The notes: a model not told the origin generated them from the sequence alone. 64,000 nucleotides of DNA from Mactromeris polynyma (GCA_032209605.1 JASFXZ010000032.1:7317722-7381721); one strand, 5' to 3'. Positions 11,630 to 22,950 are shown, counted from the stretch's first letter. A program made the numbers and translations.

Positions 11630-11808
11630 CAGTCGGACCTCCTTTATTCGAAAAACCTTCTATCCCAATACGTGGTATAATCCGAAATCAATATCAGGTC
11701 CCGATGTATATTCTTAGGCAGTTCGAATTGAAATGGGCTATTCAAAACCAAGTATCATTCGAAATAAAAAATTTGACCCGATGATTTCGAATGAATGAGG
11801 TCCGACTG
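11630..11808 (+). mobile_element. Pogo/Tigger-like MITE
   Basis: Same family, TA-flanked, 21 bp after the donor of exon d. Confidence 0.8.
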
Positions 11809-12321
11809 TAAATAACAAGTTTTATGAGTATGCCAGGTTGAACTTAGGAGACACACAGTGGGCGAGTGCATTCGGAAAACCTCGTCCAACTACGTCAAGT
11901 GCCTCGGCTGTACGTTAGGCACTACTTTCGGAAATACCATTCGAATGTCGAACGCTGGTGTGCTGATGAATGTAATATTTAAGCTATATGAAGACTGAAA
12001 TATGTGAGTTTTTAACTAGAAATGACAACGATAATCCATCTCTTACATGAATTTATCGAAGTTATTGAAATTATAAATCCGTTTTACGGGAACTATTTCT
12101 TGACCGCACAAAATGTTGAGTTTTGCTACATAGTGCTACTCCTTACACACACTAGAGGGTGATATCCGAGTAACACATTTATAGTTTACAAAAAGCCATT
12201 CAATTGACAGCAACACAAAACCAAGTAACTGATAAGTGCACTCCAAAATGGATCATCATGTACTTGTCTCAATGTATGTTTATATAATAATAAAAATATA
12301 TAAATATATCTTTTATTAAAG

Positions 12322-12444
12322 TCTCTTTGAAGACGATTGTGTGCGTACAACTACTATAACGACAGTAAGCATCCCGCCGACCACTGAGCCGTGTACCCCT
12401 TGTTGTGAAACCAGACGACATGGTATTGTTGTGATTAAAGCAGG
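12322..12444 (+). CDS. 123-bp exon, copy e, with the alternative 3' splice site
   Basis: It has the same upstream breakpoint and acceptor context (TTTTATTAAAG|T) as copy c. Phase 2-2, product LFEDDCVRTTTITT ... EPCTPCCETRRHGIVVIKA. It retains the Glu that copy c changed to Gly. The copy is intact over all 123 bp. Confidence 0.6.
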
Positions 12445-12465
12445 GTAAGTATTACTTTCAAACTA

Positions 12466-12644
12466 CAGTCGGACCTCGTTTATTCGAAAAACCTTCTATC
12501 CCAATACGTGGTATAATCCGAAATCAATATCAGGACCTGATGTATATTCTTAGGCAGTTCGAATTGAAATGGGCTATTCAAAACCAAGTATCATTCGAAA
12601 TAAAAAATTTGACCCGATGATTTCGAATGAATGAGGTCCGACTG
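12466..12644 (+). mobile_element. Pogo/Tigger-like MITE
   Basis: Same family, TA-flanked, 21 bp after the donor of exon e. Confidence 0.8.
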
Positions 12645-13019
12645 TATATAACAAGTTTTATGAGTATGCCAGGTTGAACTTAGGAAGCACACAGTGGGCG
12701 AGTGCATTCGGAAAACCTCGTCCAACTACGTCAAGTGCCTCGGCTGTACGTTAGGCACTACTTTCGGAAATACCATTCGAATGTCGAACGCTGGAGTGCT
12801 GATGAATGTAATATTTAAGCTATATGAAGACTGAAATATGTGAGTTTTTAACTAGAAATGACAACGATAATCCATCTCTTACATGAATTTATCGAAGTTA
12901 TTGAAATTATAAATCCGTTTTACGGGAACTATTTCTTGACCGCACAAAATGTTGAGTTTTGCTACATAGTGCTACTCCTTACATACACTAGAGGGTGTTA
13001 TCCGAGTAACACATTTATA

Positions 13020-13817
13020 GTTTACAAAAAGCCATTCAATTGACAGCAACACAAAACCAAGTAACTGATAAGTGCACTCTAAAATGGATCATCATGTACT
13101 TGCCTCAATGTATGTTTATATAATAATAAAAATATATAAATATATCTTTTATTAAAGTCTCATTCTTGCATATAACACAATATTTCATTTAAACAATGCA
13201 TACATACTCAGGCAAGACCCTTCTGTAAGAATTATAAGAGACTATGGCACACTAATTATAGATTTACACTGCTATATAAATAGATAAATTAAAAATTGAG
13301 AGTCTGTGAGACACGGATTCCGGAAATCTCATTTAATGTCAAATTATCACAAGTATAGAAGTATCACTATCAATTTTGTTATTGATAACATATTGATGAT
13401 ATCATAATTAAACAACATGTTGAGTAAATTAAGTGAAATGCTGTTTCAATACCATGTTATATATGGTACATCTATGCAAATTGTAAGTATCTTGTTCTTT
13501 AATGTATATAATTAAAACATGCAGGAACGACAACTCCGGATAGATATTGTCATATATGTATATATTTACTTCCGTTACTATTTTAAGGTTGGGAATTCCA
13601 CTTTTACATAGCAACGACGTTAAGAAATTTATTGGGACAAAATTGTAACGTAAGATATTTCTCAAACTTAGGATAATATTTTATCTAAGATATTTCCTAC
13701 GAGGCTTCTTAAATAGTACTTACGAGTAAAAAATATTTTACTCCTAGCTAAGAAATTTCTTAAAGTTTACGAAATTTCTTACAAAAAAATCTAAGATGCT
13801 TTGTGAATACCGCCCCA
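13020..13817 (-). repeat. Inverted arm, copy 3
   Basis: This is a direct copy of 7215-8028 with small deletions, for example near 13260. A 78-residue minus-strand ORF at 13429-13665 lies wholly within it and is not supported as a gene. Confidence 0.75.
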
Positions 13818-13869
13818 ACTGAACTATTACAGGAAGAAAGATAGTTTTTTCAATCAGCAAATACATTTT

Positions 13870-14161
13870 TTAAACGTGGCCTGATGTGTTACATTATTAG
13901 CATTGCTTGAATATTTTTACTTCATGTATAAAATCTGACCGCTTTAAATCATCTGGGATATATAAAGTACATGTATGCTAAAACGGCAGAATGCAAAGAT
14001 TATGTTTTCTATGTTTGAACAAATATATACATTGTAATTACGTTTTACAAAACGTTTCAAAATAATGCATAATCTTGGCCAATTGACTTTGTCACAGACA
14101 TTCAGACACAATACTTGCTTAAATAATAAGCCTCATGCCTGATTAAATAATACAACTCCAA
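13870..14161 (+). repeat. Duplicate of the 8.06-8.33 kb intron segment
   Basis: Matches about 8075-8327 closely (TTCATGTATAAAATCTGACC ...). Together with 17566-17798 it shows that the 8.1-8.6 kb region was duplicated here. Confidence 0.7.
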
Positions 14162-15111
14162 ATGAGCGCCGCTGTACGATTTCCAACCTCTTCTTTAAAG
14201 ACGATCGCTACAGTTTCATCATTTTTTTGAAAGCATTCAGAATTTTATGAAAGTTTGTATGTTGATAGCATACAACCTAATCTACAAAAATATGAAATAA
14301 AAAAATGGGGTCACCAGGCTTGGAAAAGATTTAGGGGCCCCTTTCTTCTGTATACCCCCTACTTTGGCAAATGTGACCACCGTTTCGTATGTAATAAAAA
14401 AAAATCTCTAAATTTTCAGATTTGATTCTAAGTTTTACATCATTTGTTTCGCAACATTTCACTCTTCATTTAACAAGATGAATTGAGTGTCAAAAATGTT
14501 GCCATCATGAAAATATACCATGAATAAAAAGTAATAAAATAAAATTATATGTATAAAAAATCACTAAATTTTCAAAGATTTTTTTTTTAATGTTCAAGCA
14601 TTCAGATTTTTTTTTAATTTTTCATTAATAATGTTTAAGCTTTACTGTATTAAAATCTGACTTAAAATTCATAGGTCACCAGGCTTATTTTCAAGTATAA
14701 TAGTTTTTTATTTTGGGTGGGTGGGGTATTGTCCCAGAAAAAGGCCAAACATATAAAGCACACTTTTACTTTGGAAAAATATGTTCCTCATGAACAGAAC
14801 AGTCAATGATTATTTAAGCTGTTCACAAAACACACACAAAAAAACAACTACACATATTTAAACAAAATTTTATTAAATATATTTCATATGGTTTTTTTTA
14901 CACACAGTTGAGAAAGTACCTTTACACAATTATTTTGCATACCAAAAATACTAACTTGTGTTTCATTTCATGTAGCAACGCCACAGTTAAAATATTTGAG
15001 GCTTAAAGTATATTAATTAATGAATATTTTTTCACCAAACAATGACCAGTGCAGATCATGGTAAGACTCAACACATATGCAGGATGACTATCATCTATAG
15101 CAGGGTACAAC

Positions 15112-15990
15112 TTAATTTGCATTGCTCATAATAACATTTTGACATAAATACTGATACATATTGTCTATTATACATCTTGGGGCAGTAACCCTTGATTTAC
15201 CATTATTTTTCTCAGTCAACAATTGTTTTAATCCATCATATCCACCTCTTTCAACTGAAAGTCCTAAATATGCCAATTTCAGACCACTTCTGTAAATTTT
15301 TAAAGCCATTTGTTTACCATTTATATTTTGCTGTTCCATGGGAAATAAAGTAAGTAAGTTCTCATCTGACACTTTTTCAAAGTTATATTTCTCTAAACAA
15401 GTAATAGTTGTTGCACTATAATTTGAAAACATGTGCAATGGGACATCATATGCATTGACCAACTTTTGCAAAAGACAAACATTTGCAACTGCATTATGTG
15501 CAGTATATGTTTCATGTAAAACTTGGGTCACAAGGTATTCTTGATTATGTTTGTCAAAGTTTGGGTATATATCCCTCATCAATGGAATAGTATCTACAAT
15601 GCCAAAAATGAAATATTGTAGTGCTGGCAACAAATTACATTTAAAAAAAGTCCTGATAATTCTAGGGAAGTCAAACACTTAATATCAGGATACTAGTACA
15701 TGGTTTTCTTTGGTTAAGCCAAGCTAAAAACAAAGTCAATGACTCTTTCAAATGCATTGCATTAACTGGGTTTGAATTATAAAATAAACAGTATCCATGC
15801 AATTTTAAACCAGTCACTTGAGAAGCACTTCTAGCAATAGGCTGTGTATGTATAATATATAAAATAATTAAATGTATTATTATTGCAAACTGTAGATATC
15901 TGAAGTATATCACGTTTTGCTAAGACCAGTTGTTTCAATATCATAAAACACAATAGTACAAGTGTCAAAGTTTTCTATTTTCTTATTTGC
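15112..15990 (-). pseudogene. DEDDh (TREX/DnaQ-like) exonuclease domain, broken
   Basis: Reading the minus strand, three pieces in different frames line up with a 3'-5' exonuclease. The Exo I motif is VFYDIETTGL near 15930-15960. The middle has PIARSASQVTGLKLHGY and LFLAWLNQRKPC (about 15710-15850). The C-terminal part (15112-15678) contains VFDFPRIIRTFF, VDTIPLMRDIYP and the Exo III-like THNAVANVCLLQKLV. Normally Exo III carries H-N-A-x-x-D; here the Asp is Asn. At least one frameshift and in-frame stops separate the pieces, and the Exo II HN is destroyed. It lies inside the TTAA transposon, so it belongs to that element and is not a host gene. The DEDDh call is firm; catalytic activity is excluded. 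Confidence 0.75.
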
Positions 15991-16531
15991 TGGTGGTGTT
16001 ATCTCCTTGATGTCATTATTGTCAGACAAGCCAACGGATGATTTGTAGGTAACACATTCCCTCATTTCCAATTGTCGTATTTCATTTCAACGGTAACAAT
16101 ACCCTCACATCCTGAAAAAAAAATGAATACAAATGAACAGTGTAGATAAGATGCTAACTAACCTTATGTTGAAATAAAGTACATGTATATAAATGGTTCT
16201 GAGTGCTCTTGACCTACACAGGGTTTATTATGATTCAAATCAACATTAAAACTCAAAACAAATTTGTTTGAAACGTTGACTGTAAATGAAAGTAAATACT
16301 AACATAAACAGAAAGGAAAACTAGGATCACATTCAGTAATGTTCTGAAACATGTATTTATATATAGCAGGATATTTAGTTAATGATTATTCTTAACAGGT
16401 AAATGCATAGTCACAGTTCATAGTTATAATTAAATCTAATGAAAATGATATTACCTCAAACAAGCAACCAATGTGTATATAATTATTATTTAACATTGTC
16501 AAACTGTGAACAAACAAACACACAACTATAC

Positions 16532-16707
16532 CTATTTTTCCTTTTGCAACTCAATTTCTTCACTTAGTGCATATATCTTCACAAGACTGACCAGCAACTC
16601 TAGCAATATAGTGTTCCACTTCCTTCTCACACTTCTGTTATCCTTTACTTCTATTGTAGACATGAAGTTTGTAATATGAGTGTGACCTGAACCACTATGA
16701 TACATCC
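16532..16707 (-). pseudogene. Transposase remnant, exon 2 (Mutator-like domain)
   Basis: After the acceptor TGTTTACAG|G (minus strand) the frame reads GMYHSGSGHTHITNFMSTIE. It continues directly from KAAVG at the end of exon 1; the joined order fits the 'D-x-NTKAxxG-M-x-HxGxG-x-x-x-x-NF' stretch I associate with Mutator-like transposases. Downstream the similarity fades and the frame ends in stops. Confidence 0.6.
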
Positions 16708-17024
16708 CTGTAAACATATATTAGAATATGTATTACCCTACACTCTTGTTAGCTTAATAATTTGCAATGCAACTTTTGGAGACCATAGCATTTCATGAAT
16801 ATTTGTTTAAAAAATGATCATATATGAGATTCAATAGCTCAAATAGAACATGTGTCTAGTTATTTATATCTTGCCCGGTTTAAATACAGCTTATTACTAT
16901 TATTATTGTAACAATTATAATACCATGTTTGTGTAGAAATTAATTAAGACAAATATTCTCTAAATTCAATTTTTTATGATCATTCCTCTGATATTTTACA
17001 AAGTTAATCAATGGGGAAACTCAC

Positions 17025-17402
17025 CAACTGCTGCCTTAGTATTTATATCAAAGATGATGATTTCCATCGGGACGATGTCGCTTACTTGTCCCCACTTTTT
17101 TTAATTTTTCCACAGTCACATCTTATTCTTAACACGGAACCAAATCCATACCGGCGCTCTTCAACAGTATTTGCTAGATTTAAATAGCATTTACAATTGT
17201 CACATTTCAACTCGTTTTAAAGATGTCCCAACTCGACAATCCTTCGACCCGAAAGTACACTTTCTGTTTCACTATTTGTTAACGTTTTGGGTGAGCTACT
17301 TTCGTTTTCATTCTCACCCACAGTTTCAAAGTCAGTCATCTGATTGAAACATTTCTTGCGTTCTAATTGAAGATCATACTGCCTTTTGCGTTTAGCTGAC
17401 AA
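17025..17402 (-). pseudogene. Transposase remnant, N-terminal exon
   Basis: The minus-strand ATG at 17402 starts MSAKRKRQYDLQLERKK, a basic N-terminus, then SGRRIVELGHL. An in-frame TAA interrupts it, and the same frame resumes as NELKCDNCKCYLNLANTVEE ... RYGFGSVLRIRCDCGK. That gives two C-x2-C/C-x-C pairs typical of a zinc-binding segment. A frameshift in an A-run leads to KWGQVSDIVPMEIIIFDINT followed by KAAVG|GTGAGT. Order and motifs match Mutator-like transposase domain proteins of metazoan transposons. One stop plus one frameshift make it non-functional. Confidence 0.65.
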
Positions 17403-17772
17403 AAAAATCCGTTTCTCGCCATTCCCTTTTCCATCAATGTAATTTTGCTTCAGTGATTACAAGGCGCGTTTTCGATCACCGTTTCGTCCGAAATATTTAC
17501 ACTTGTTAAACGGTGTAAATGTAATATTTACTTTAGCGTTATAATCGAAACTGCCGCGATCGTCTTTAAGTGACGTCATTTCCAGAAAACGCCACGTGTG
17601 ACGTCACCATGATACTGACAGTAAGCAATATTTGTACCATATGGCAATGAAAATGGAGTGACCTCATGAAGTAAACATTGTTACCTGCTTGCAAATAGTG
17701 TCATCACATGTTGCGTTTTTTTTAAATTACGTCACTTACAGACGTGGTTGTAAATCCCATAGCAACGCTCAT

Positions 17773-18530
17773 TTATAAACTTGGCAAAATATAGTTACCT
17801 CGCTATGTCGAAAAGAAAACCCACAAATCTGTGAAAACTACATTTTACATGTAGGCCCCTTCTTCTATTACTATTTGTGTTAAATATTTGTCTGATTTTT
17901 TGTAACTGTATCATCATATTGCATATTTGCCTCTGATGACTACGCGTATTTCTCTCTCACCGATTATATATGTGGCAAAACAACTTTGTAAAATGTTTAA
18001 TGCCTTAATAAAACGTATTGCATTGTAATGTATTAAATATAAGTAATGGTCAAAACTTAATTTCATTAACTATATACCATTGTTACATACAAACCAAGAA
18101 AAATCGCCACAGAAAGTTTATTAAGTGTATTTAGGTGACTATTTCAACACCCGAGTATGAAAAGCCAGATGCTAACTTTTTTTACAATTGGAACCCGAAT
18201 AAAATGGTGTTTTCAACATTTATATTCAAATATATACTCAGTCCATTTAAAAACGCACATTAAAAAAAGTTCATTTAAGTGTGTTTTACAACTCATTTTG
18301 ATTTGAAAATATCCATTGTTTGAAAGGAAATTTAGCGTTCATCATTGCGTACAATAAAATAATATCATATTAAGTTTCTTATCTTGCATCCCTAGGTTAG
18401 TTCATAAAATTTTAGAAATCTTACCTTTTGCGTTTTTTAAATGTACTGAGTATATTATACTTTATAAAAAGATCATTCAACCACCGAGTGCAATTGACGA
18501 CTTACCTAATTAACTACGTGGTTGGTTTAA
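17773..18530 (+). other. Non-coding AT-rich stretch
   Basis: To about 17798 it is duplicated sequence from the 8.5-kb region. Beyond that I see no ORF, repeat or splice signal that I can support. Confidence 0.4.
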
Positions 18531-18542
18531 TTAACCAAGTTT

Positions 18543-18997
18543 CGAACTTCTTCTCATGACTTGGCAATTGAACGTGGAAGATATCAAAATCCACCTAAAA
18601 ATCAAAGCATTTGTAATAATTGTAACTTAAATATGATAGAAAATGAATATCACATTTTACTAATTTGTCCAAAATAATTTTTTTTTTAGAATTCAATACT
18701 TAAAAGGTTATTATTACACCTAGACAAACATACAAAAATGTACTCATCTTATGTGCGAGAATCCAAAAACTACATCTTGCGAAAATTATTTACTTTGCAT
18801 AGTTATGTAGAAATCAAACCAATGTATGACATTGATGTAAAATTTGTGCTGCTCTTTGAAAATCCATGTATTTCCTCTACTTTGTAATTGTATAGTAGTA
18901 CATTTGTATTGACTTATGTTTGCTAAAGACATTGTAACATGTTTTATGCAATAAATGATAATGTAATGTACTGTATTGTATTTTATTGTATTTGCAG
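18543..18997 (+). mobile_element. 3' end of a non-LTR (LINE) retrotransposon
   Basis: Frame 18543-18678 reads RTSSHDLAIERGRYQNPPKN then QSICNNCNLNMIENEYHILL then ICPK and a stop. The C-x2-C ... EYH-x4-C pattern is the zinc-binding tail found after reverse transcriptase in many LINEs (zf-RVT). The following 300 bp end in a TGTATTGTATT-type simple tail, consistent with a 5'-truncated LINE insertion. The reverse transcriptase itself is absent. Confidence 0.65.
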
Positions 18998-19282
18998 AAT
19001 CGTAGACGACGAACCGTGTGATAATGCATCGACGTCCTAACTGCAGACCCCACCGAGTCTTCTGTTCTAGTAAGCCAGCGTAGCTTGTCTCCCCTTGATG
19101 CGAAGGACCAATCGACAGATATTCATACATCTATAATTGACAAAAAAGAAGAAGAAAGCAACGACAAATCTAGTTCAGTAGTCTCAATACAATGTTCATT
19201 AACATCGTCATCAGGTCTATCGTCAGATGCATCTGTAATTTGTCCACCGTCATCTGCAAGACTAAACACTTACCAAAAATAA
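18998..19282 (+). pseudogene. Probable relic exon of the mucin-like gene
   Basis: After the acceptor TATTTGCAG, a phase-2 reading gives IVDDEPCDNASTS and then a stop. The opening I-V-D-D-x-x-C matches VMDDTC and LIEDDC of the intact exons. A shift of frame restores an open stretch TADPTESSVLVSQRSLSPLD onward, Ser-rich, to a stop at 19282. No donor follows. I read this as an exon killed by a frameshift. A sequencing indel would be the alternative. Confidence 0.35.
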
Positions 19283-19299
19283 CAGCCTAAAGCTTGACT

Positions 19300-20490
19300 G
19301 ACCTATTCTTTGATAATCATATCATACTTTATGTCAAATCCAAAAAGCCTCATGGCCAATGAGGACAACATATGTACAAGAATATTTCAACATATACATT
19401 TGCGGAGAGACATATTTCAAAAGAAATCCATGCGTAGTATTGAAGCAGCGTTTCATTTGTTTCTCTCTTTCCAGATGGCCATATTGAGGTTTTAAACCGC
19501 CTAAACTGCATTTCATTTTATATAAAACGACTGTTAGTTGATACTGATATCTTTCTAAACCGATTTTTGTCATCAAAACGAAAGTAGGCATTTTTGTAAT
19601 CAAAACGAAAGTAGCTGATTTTTGTCATCAAAACGAAAGAAGGGATTTTTGACAGATATGAGAGGATTTTGTAAGTATTGTTTGCATAAAGAACATAGCA
19701 TGACATTGCGTTTCTTTATAATTATATCATGTCGTTTTTCATACGTGCTTTAATGTCAGAAATCGTCATATTTAATAGTTTATGACTAGAGATATTCAGC
19801 AACATCGGCGTTTCTTAGAAGAATGTCTGTAATTATGTGTCTTATTGATAGCAAACTATGTCCAATTCAGTGTAATACAAAATATATTTTCGTCCGCAAG
19901 AATTTCATTACTTATCAAATATACAATAAAAGTTTGTTTACGGCTTTGTAATGCCGGTTTAAAACAGACGTTGGAAGGTGTCAGTATTTTTTTCTCATGA
20001 AAGTACATTTAGGAATGCGCAGAACACTTACTATTTCTACAAATCAGACCGATTCTGATGATAACAAAGGTTAGAAAAATGGATATATAATTAAAAACAA
20101 ATGTTTTGAAAAAATGGTTTTGTAAATATACGGGAAAGCCTTATAAAGTAAATACAAACATAGTACTTTTAAGTTTGCACTAAATTCTTATTGCATAACC
20201 TTTGATGTAGTATATATGTATGTATACTTCTTTCACTGTTAACAATGCATATTATATTGAATAAAGTTCTGTTCTGTTCTGTTCTGTTGTCTTCTGTTTT
20301 AACAGCGAACCATTGAATTATGTCAAACTGAACAGCATTTTGGTAATGTAACCTATACTCACACGACGGGGAAATTTGTTCGTATCGCTTTCAGACGAGA
20401 TAACTCTAGCATTCTTATATCCTGATGATTTTCATTTATTTCTGTACCGATCTGATTATCTCCCTTACTGAGTCCGTGTAGTGAATTTTC
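19300..20490 (+). other. Non-coding; LINE-like tail near 20260
   Basis: Short ORFs on both strands overlap each other and look random. AATAAA followed by a (GTTCT)n tail at about 20260-20290 resembles a LINE 3' end. A small repeat of AATCAAAACGAAAGTAG type occurs at 19570-19645. Confidence 0.35.
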
Positions 20491-20539
20491 TTCATGCAAG
20501 TTGACAAAATTACCGCTATGTTCAGTGACAAACCTATAC

Positions 20540-20625
20540 GAGCGAGCGAACGCTCGAGAGAGAGAGAGAGAGAGCGAGGGAACGAGAGAGCGAGAGAGCG
20601 AGAGAGCGAGAGAGCGAACGATCGA
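20540..20625 (+). repeat. GA-rich simple repeat
   Basis: GAGAGAGAGCGAG-type microsatellite. ORFs crossing it on both strands (Arg/Glu- or Ser/Leu-rich) follow from the repeat. Confidence 0.85.
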
Positions 20626-20832
20626 AACGATAATCTTGATTTCAAGCTACGACAGATTTTCGTCGCAAGACAGCAACTTTTCCTACGACTGTCGTACAAC
20701 ATCGCAAGACAAGTCACGAAATGCCCCAAGTTTTCGTCGTGAACCTGCATATTCCTGTCGTGCTTCCATTGTGACCTAGGCTTTATTCTCTGTGAAATAT
20801 TAAATTTGTGCAAGTTGCGGCGGAATACTATC

Positions 20833-21012
20833 ACAATGAAACCTCGATAATAAGACCACCATTTGGGACCTAGAAAACTTGTTTTGATAATGAGGTTGTC
20901 TTAATATGGACGTTGAATAAAGAGCAAAACAGTGAAAATGGGCTTGAAAATGTTGTTCTTATTATTGTGGTGGTCTTATTACTGAGGTGGTCTTTTAGTG
21001 AGGGTTTACTGT
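20833..21012 (+). mobile_element. MITE of the 'AAACCTCGATAATAAGACC' family
   Basis: Inverted ends (AAACCTCGATAATAAGACCA / GTGGTCTT..TAGTGAGGGTTTACTG) and about 180 bp. Further copies are at 22849-22950 (internally deleted), 30880-31061, 32221-32371 and 47620-47800. Probably a Tc1/mariner-type derivative. Confidence 0.7.
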
Positions 21013-21177
21013 ATATGGATATGTGACAACATCGATTTGAACCAGTTCTACTTCGTTACGTTGAACATTGATTCTACTCAAGAATGTCAGATTACCTACG
21101 TAGAAAGAGATGATGTCAAACGGATATACAGAGAAAGTCATAGTGTGCTGTTTACAAGACGATATATTGTCGTTTGA
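21013..21177 (+). pseudogene. Short open stretch of coding character, unassigned
   Basis: The plus frame ending at TGA 21175-21177 reads CDNIDLNQFYFVTLNIDSTQ ECQITYVERDDVKRIYR ... The residue mix looks like protein, but there is no clear acceptor because a MITE abuts it. I do not recognise it. Confidence 0.25.
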
Positions 21178-21483
21178 GAATTTTATTCCTACTACTACTG
21201 CTACTACTACTGTTATTTTACCAACGTTAACAAGTATATACTTCCGCAATTCAACACATAATTAACAATTAAAATTAAGTATTTAATGGATCTACTAAGT
21301 GATTTGTTTGTCACAACGTACGTATATGTTGTACAAAAGTCAAGTAGGCCTAAGTCAAGTTTTTTTGCTTAATAAGGTAATCTGTTACCATGTCCACTTA
21401 GGGACTTTTATGCATTTTTGAGTAAGTCAAGTAGACTGATTTGCAGGATGTGCATGTCTATAGTACAACAGTCAAGTATTTAG

Positions 21484-21817
21484 CACAATGTACCATGACG
21501 AAGTGAAGAATACCAGGAAAAGGCTGAACGCTATGTGTTCCTTGAAAAGAACGGAGAAGCAAAAGAGATACAGGAAAACTGTGTTACAGAAGTTATAAGG
21601 AAACGAGAAATCAATTTGTTCCACTGTGACACTTACAGACGAAAACGGAGAAAAGCGAGAAAGTCTACACGTCTTGAAACCAAGCGACATCATGGCCAAA
21701 ATAAAATCAGTGTTGTCCATCGGCAGATATCGAAGAACCTTTCCGATTTCCTATGATACTAATGATAATAAACAGGTTGTTTGGACAGTAAAAAACCAGA
21801 TACGTTACCGTTGTTAA
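21484..21817 (+). pseudogene. Possible broken terminal exon, unassigned
   Basis: After ATTTAG a single frame runs to a TAA at 21815, broken once by TAA at 21596. It encodes a basic N-part (NTRKRLNAMCSLKRTEKQKR) and a C-part TVTLTDENGEKRESLHVLKP with KIKSVLSIGRYRRTF. It resembles an intracellular tail only in composition. No family recognised. Confidence 0.25.
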
Positions 21818-21819
21818 TG

Positions 21820-22600
21820 CATTTCGTTCCACTATTTGGTGACTGACAGTTCTGTACGTTATTGTATCTCTTTCATGATTAATAGTTAAACAAGTTTTTA
21901 CTTGAATACTGTCATTGCGTTTGCCGATATAAATATGTATACAATGACATAGTGTATGACCATATTCGTTACATACACATTTATATTTTTGTAGTCCTGT
22001 TGAGCGCAGCGTAAGTAACTTAAAATCGCGTTCAGACTACCAGGGTGTGGGAGGGTAGGATGAAATAAATTTCAAATATCAGATTAGCTCAATCAGCGAC
22101 GGAGTAATCTAAACTGCGCGGGGGTATTATGAAATTTGGTTCTAATTTCCCCGGGGTAATATTAAATCGATCTCAGATTACCGAACGGTAACTTGAATAA
22201 GAGGGTAGCTAGAACACCAGCCGCGTGTAAGCAAAATCTCGCTATCACAGAAATGTGTCACGCGTACGACCCGTACTGCTGATATACCAATGAGTTAAGG
22301 ACGCAATGGCGCACTGCTCAGAACAAAGTCTGACTTAACACATTGTGTTAGCACATAAACATTGGTATCCTGATTGACATTTTGATTTTTTCCAACCAAT
22401 TTTCGTAGTCCAACTGAAGGTATTTCTTATAAATCATTTGGAGTCATCAGGAGGTTTAAAACAAGCCAAACGTATCAAATATTTGTGAAAAGTATATATT
22501 TTACCTTAACTGGTACGTAAGGTCTTATAAACCTCCGATAACTGTTTCCTGTGTTACCAACCAGCACTTGCACCTAATTTGGAATTGCGAAATCTGCAAA
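21820..22600 (+). other. Non-coding stretch
   Basis: No ORF of note and no repeat family recognised, apart from a CCCCGGGGTAAT-like motif pair near 22045-22190. Confidence 0.35.
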
Positions 22601-22604
22601 ACTT

Positions 22605-22695
22605 ATCGCCTACAGCAGGATTCGAACCCTCATTATCTAGAACCAGCTAGCTAGGTTTCCGGTGCTCTACCTAACGATCTTCATACCAGGACCTG
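22605..22695 (-). mobile_element. tRNA-like SINE head
   Basis: On the minus strand GGGTTCGAATCCTGC is a good B box preceded by a tRNA-like region with GTAGAGCACCGG. Acceptor-stem pairing is poor, so this is a SINE head and not a tRNA gene. Confidence 0.4.
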
Positions 22696-22848
22696 AAAGT
22701 CTGGCGCTCCATCCCTAAACAAATATGCGTCCAATAGCGTCATTTCTACATCTTAGCGTATTGTGTACAATCATTAATACCATATACATAGTTCAAAGAT
22801 ATTTGTCGTTACAGTTCTACACCCGAGCCAAGAAGTTCAAGTATATAT

Positions 22849-22950
22849 AGTCAAACCTCAATATTGCGACCACCATTGGGACCCTTGAAAACTGGTCTTA
22901 TACTTGAAGTGGCAGTCTTAATATTAAGGTTGAATAAAGAGTTTTACTGT
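22849..22950 (+). mobile_element. Internally deleted MITE
   Basis: Ends match the 20833-21012 family (AAACCTCAATATTGCGACCA ... GTTTTACTGT). Confidence 0.6.

Larger units (their letters stand above)
8588..13135 (+). repeat. 2,466-bp tandem duplication carrying two exons per unit
   Basis: Exons b and d start 2,466 bp apart, and exons c and e also start exactly 2,466 bp apart, with the same intron blocks between them (SINE-like tail, exon, MITE, block Z, second exon, MITE, block Z, block at 10677). Unit 1 is about 8588-11053. Unit 2 starts near 11054 and is truncated after block Z by entry into inverted arm 3. Confidence 0.85.
14199..17565 (-). mobile_element. Decayed 3.37-kb DNA transposon, TTAA target site, Kolobok-type
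   Basis: The left end is AGACGATCGCTACAGTTTC and the right end read inward is AGACGATCGCGGCAGTTTC: terminal inverted repeats of about 19 bp with two mismatches. TTAA is duplicated at 14195-14198 and 17566-17569. The same locus at 8361-8364 has a single TTAA, so the boundaries are exact. The minus strand carries transposase and exonuclease remnants. TTAA targets are used by the piggyBac and Kolobok superfamilies. The transposase motifs favour the Mutator-like/Kolobok-type family, which is inference. Confidence 0.8.
14162..17772. mobile_element. Palindromic MITE, copy 2, split by a larger transposon
   Basis: The left part is 14162-14198 and the right part 17566-17772. It is the same 241-bp family as at 8328 and 28524, interrupted at its internal TTAA. 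Confidence 0.8.

Noticed and set aside
15112..15678. A host exonuclease gene
   Set aside because: It lies inside transposon terminal repeats, is broken by stops and frameshifts, and its Exo III Asp is replaced.
20494..20834. Arg/Glu-rich and Ser/Leu-rich ORFs
   Set aside because: They cross a GA microsatellite and are open on both strands for that reason.
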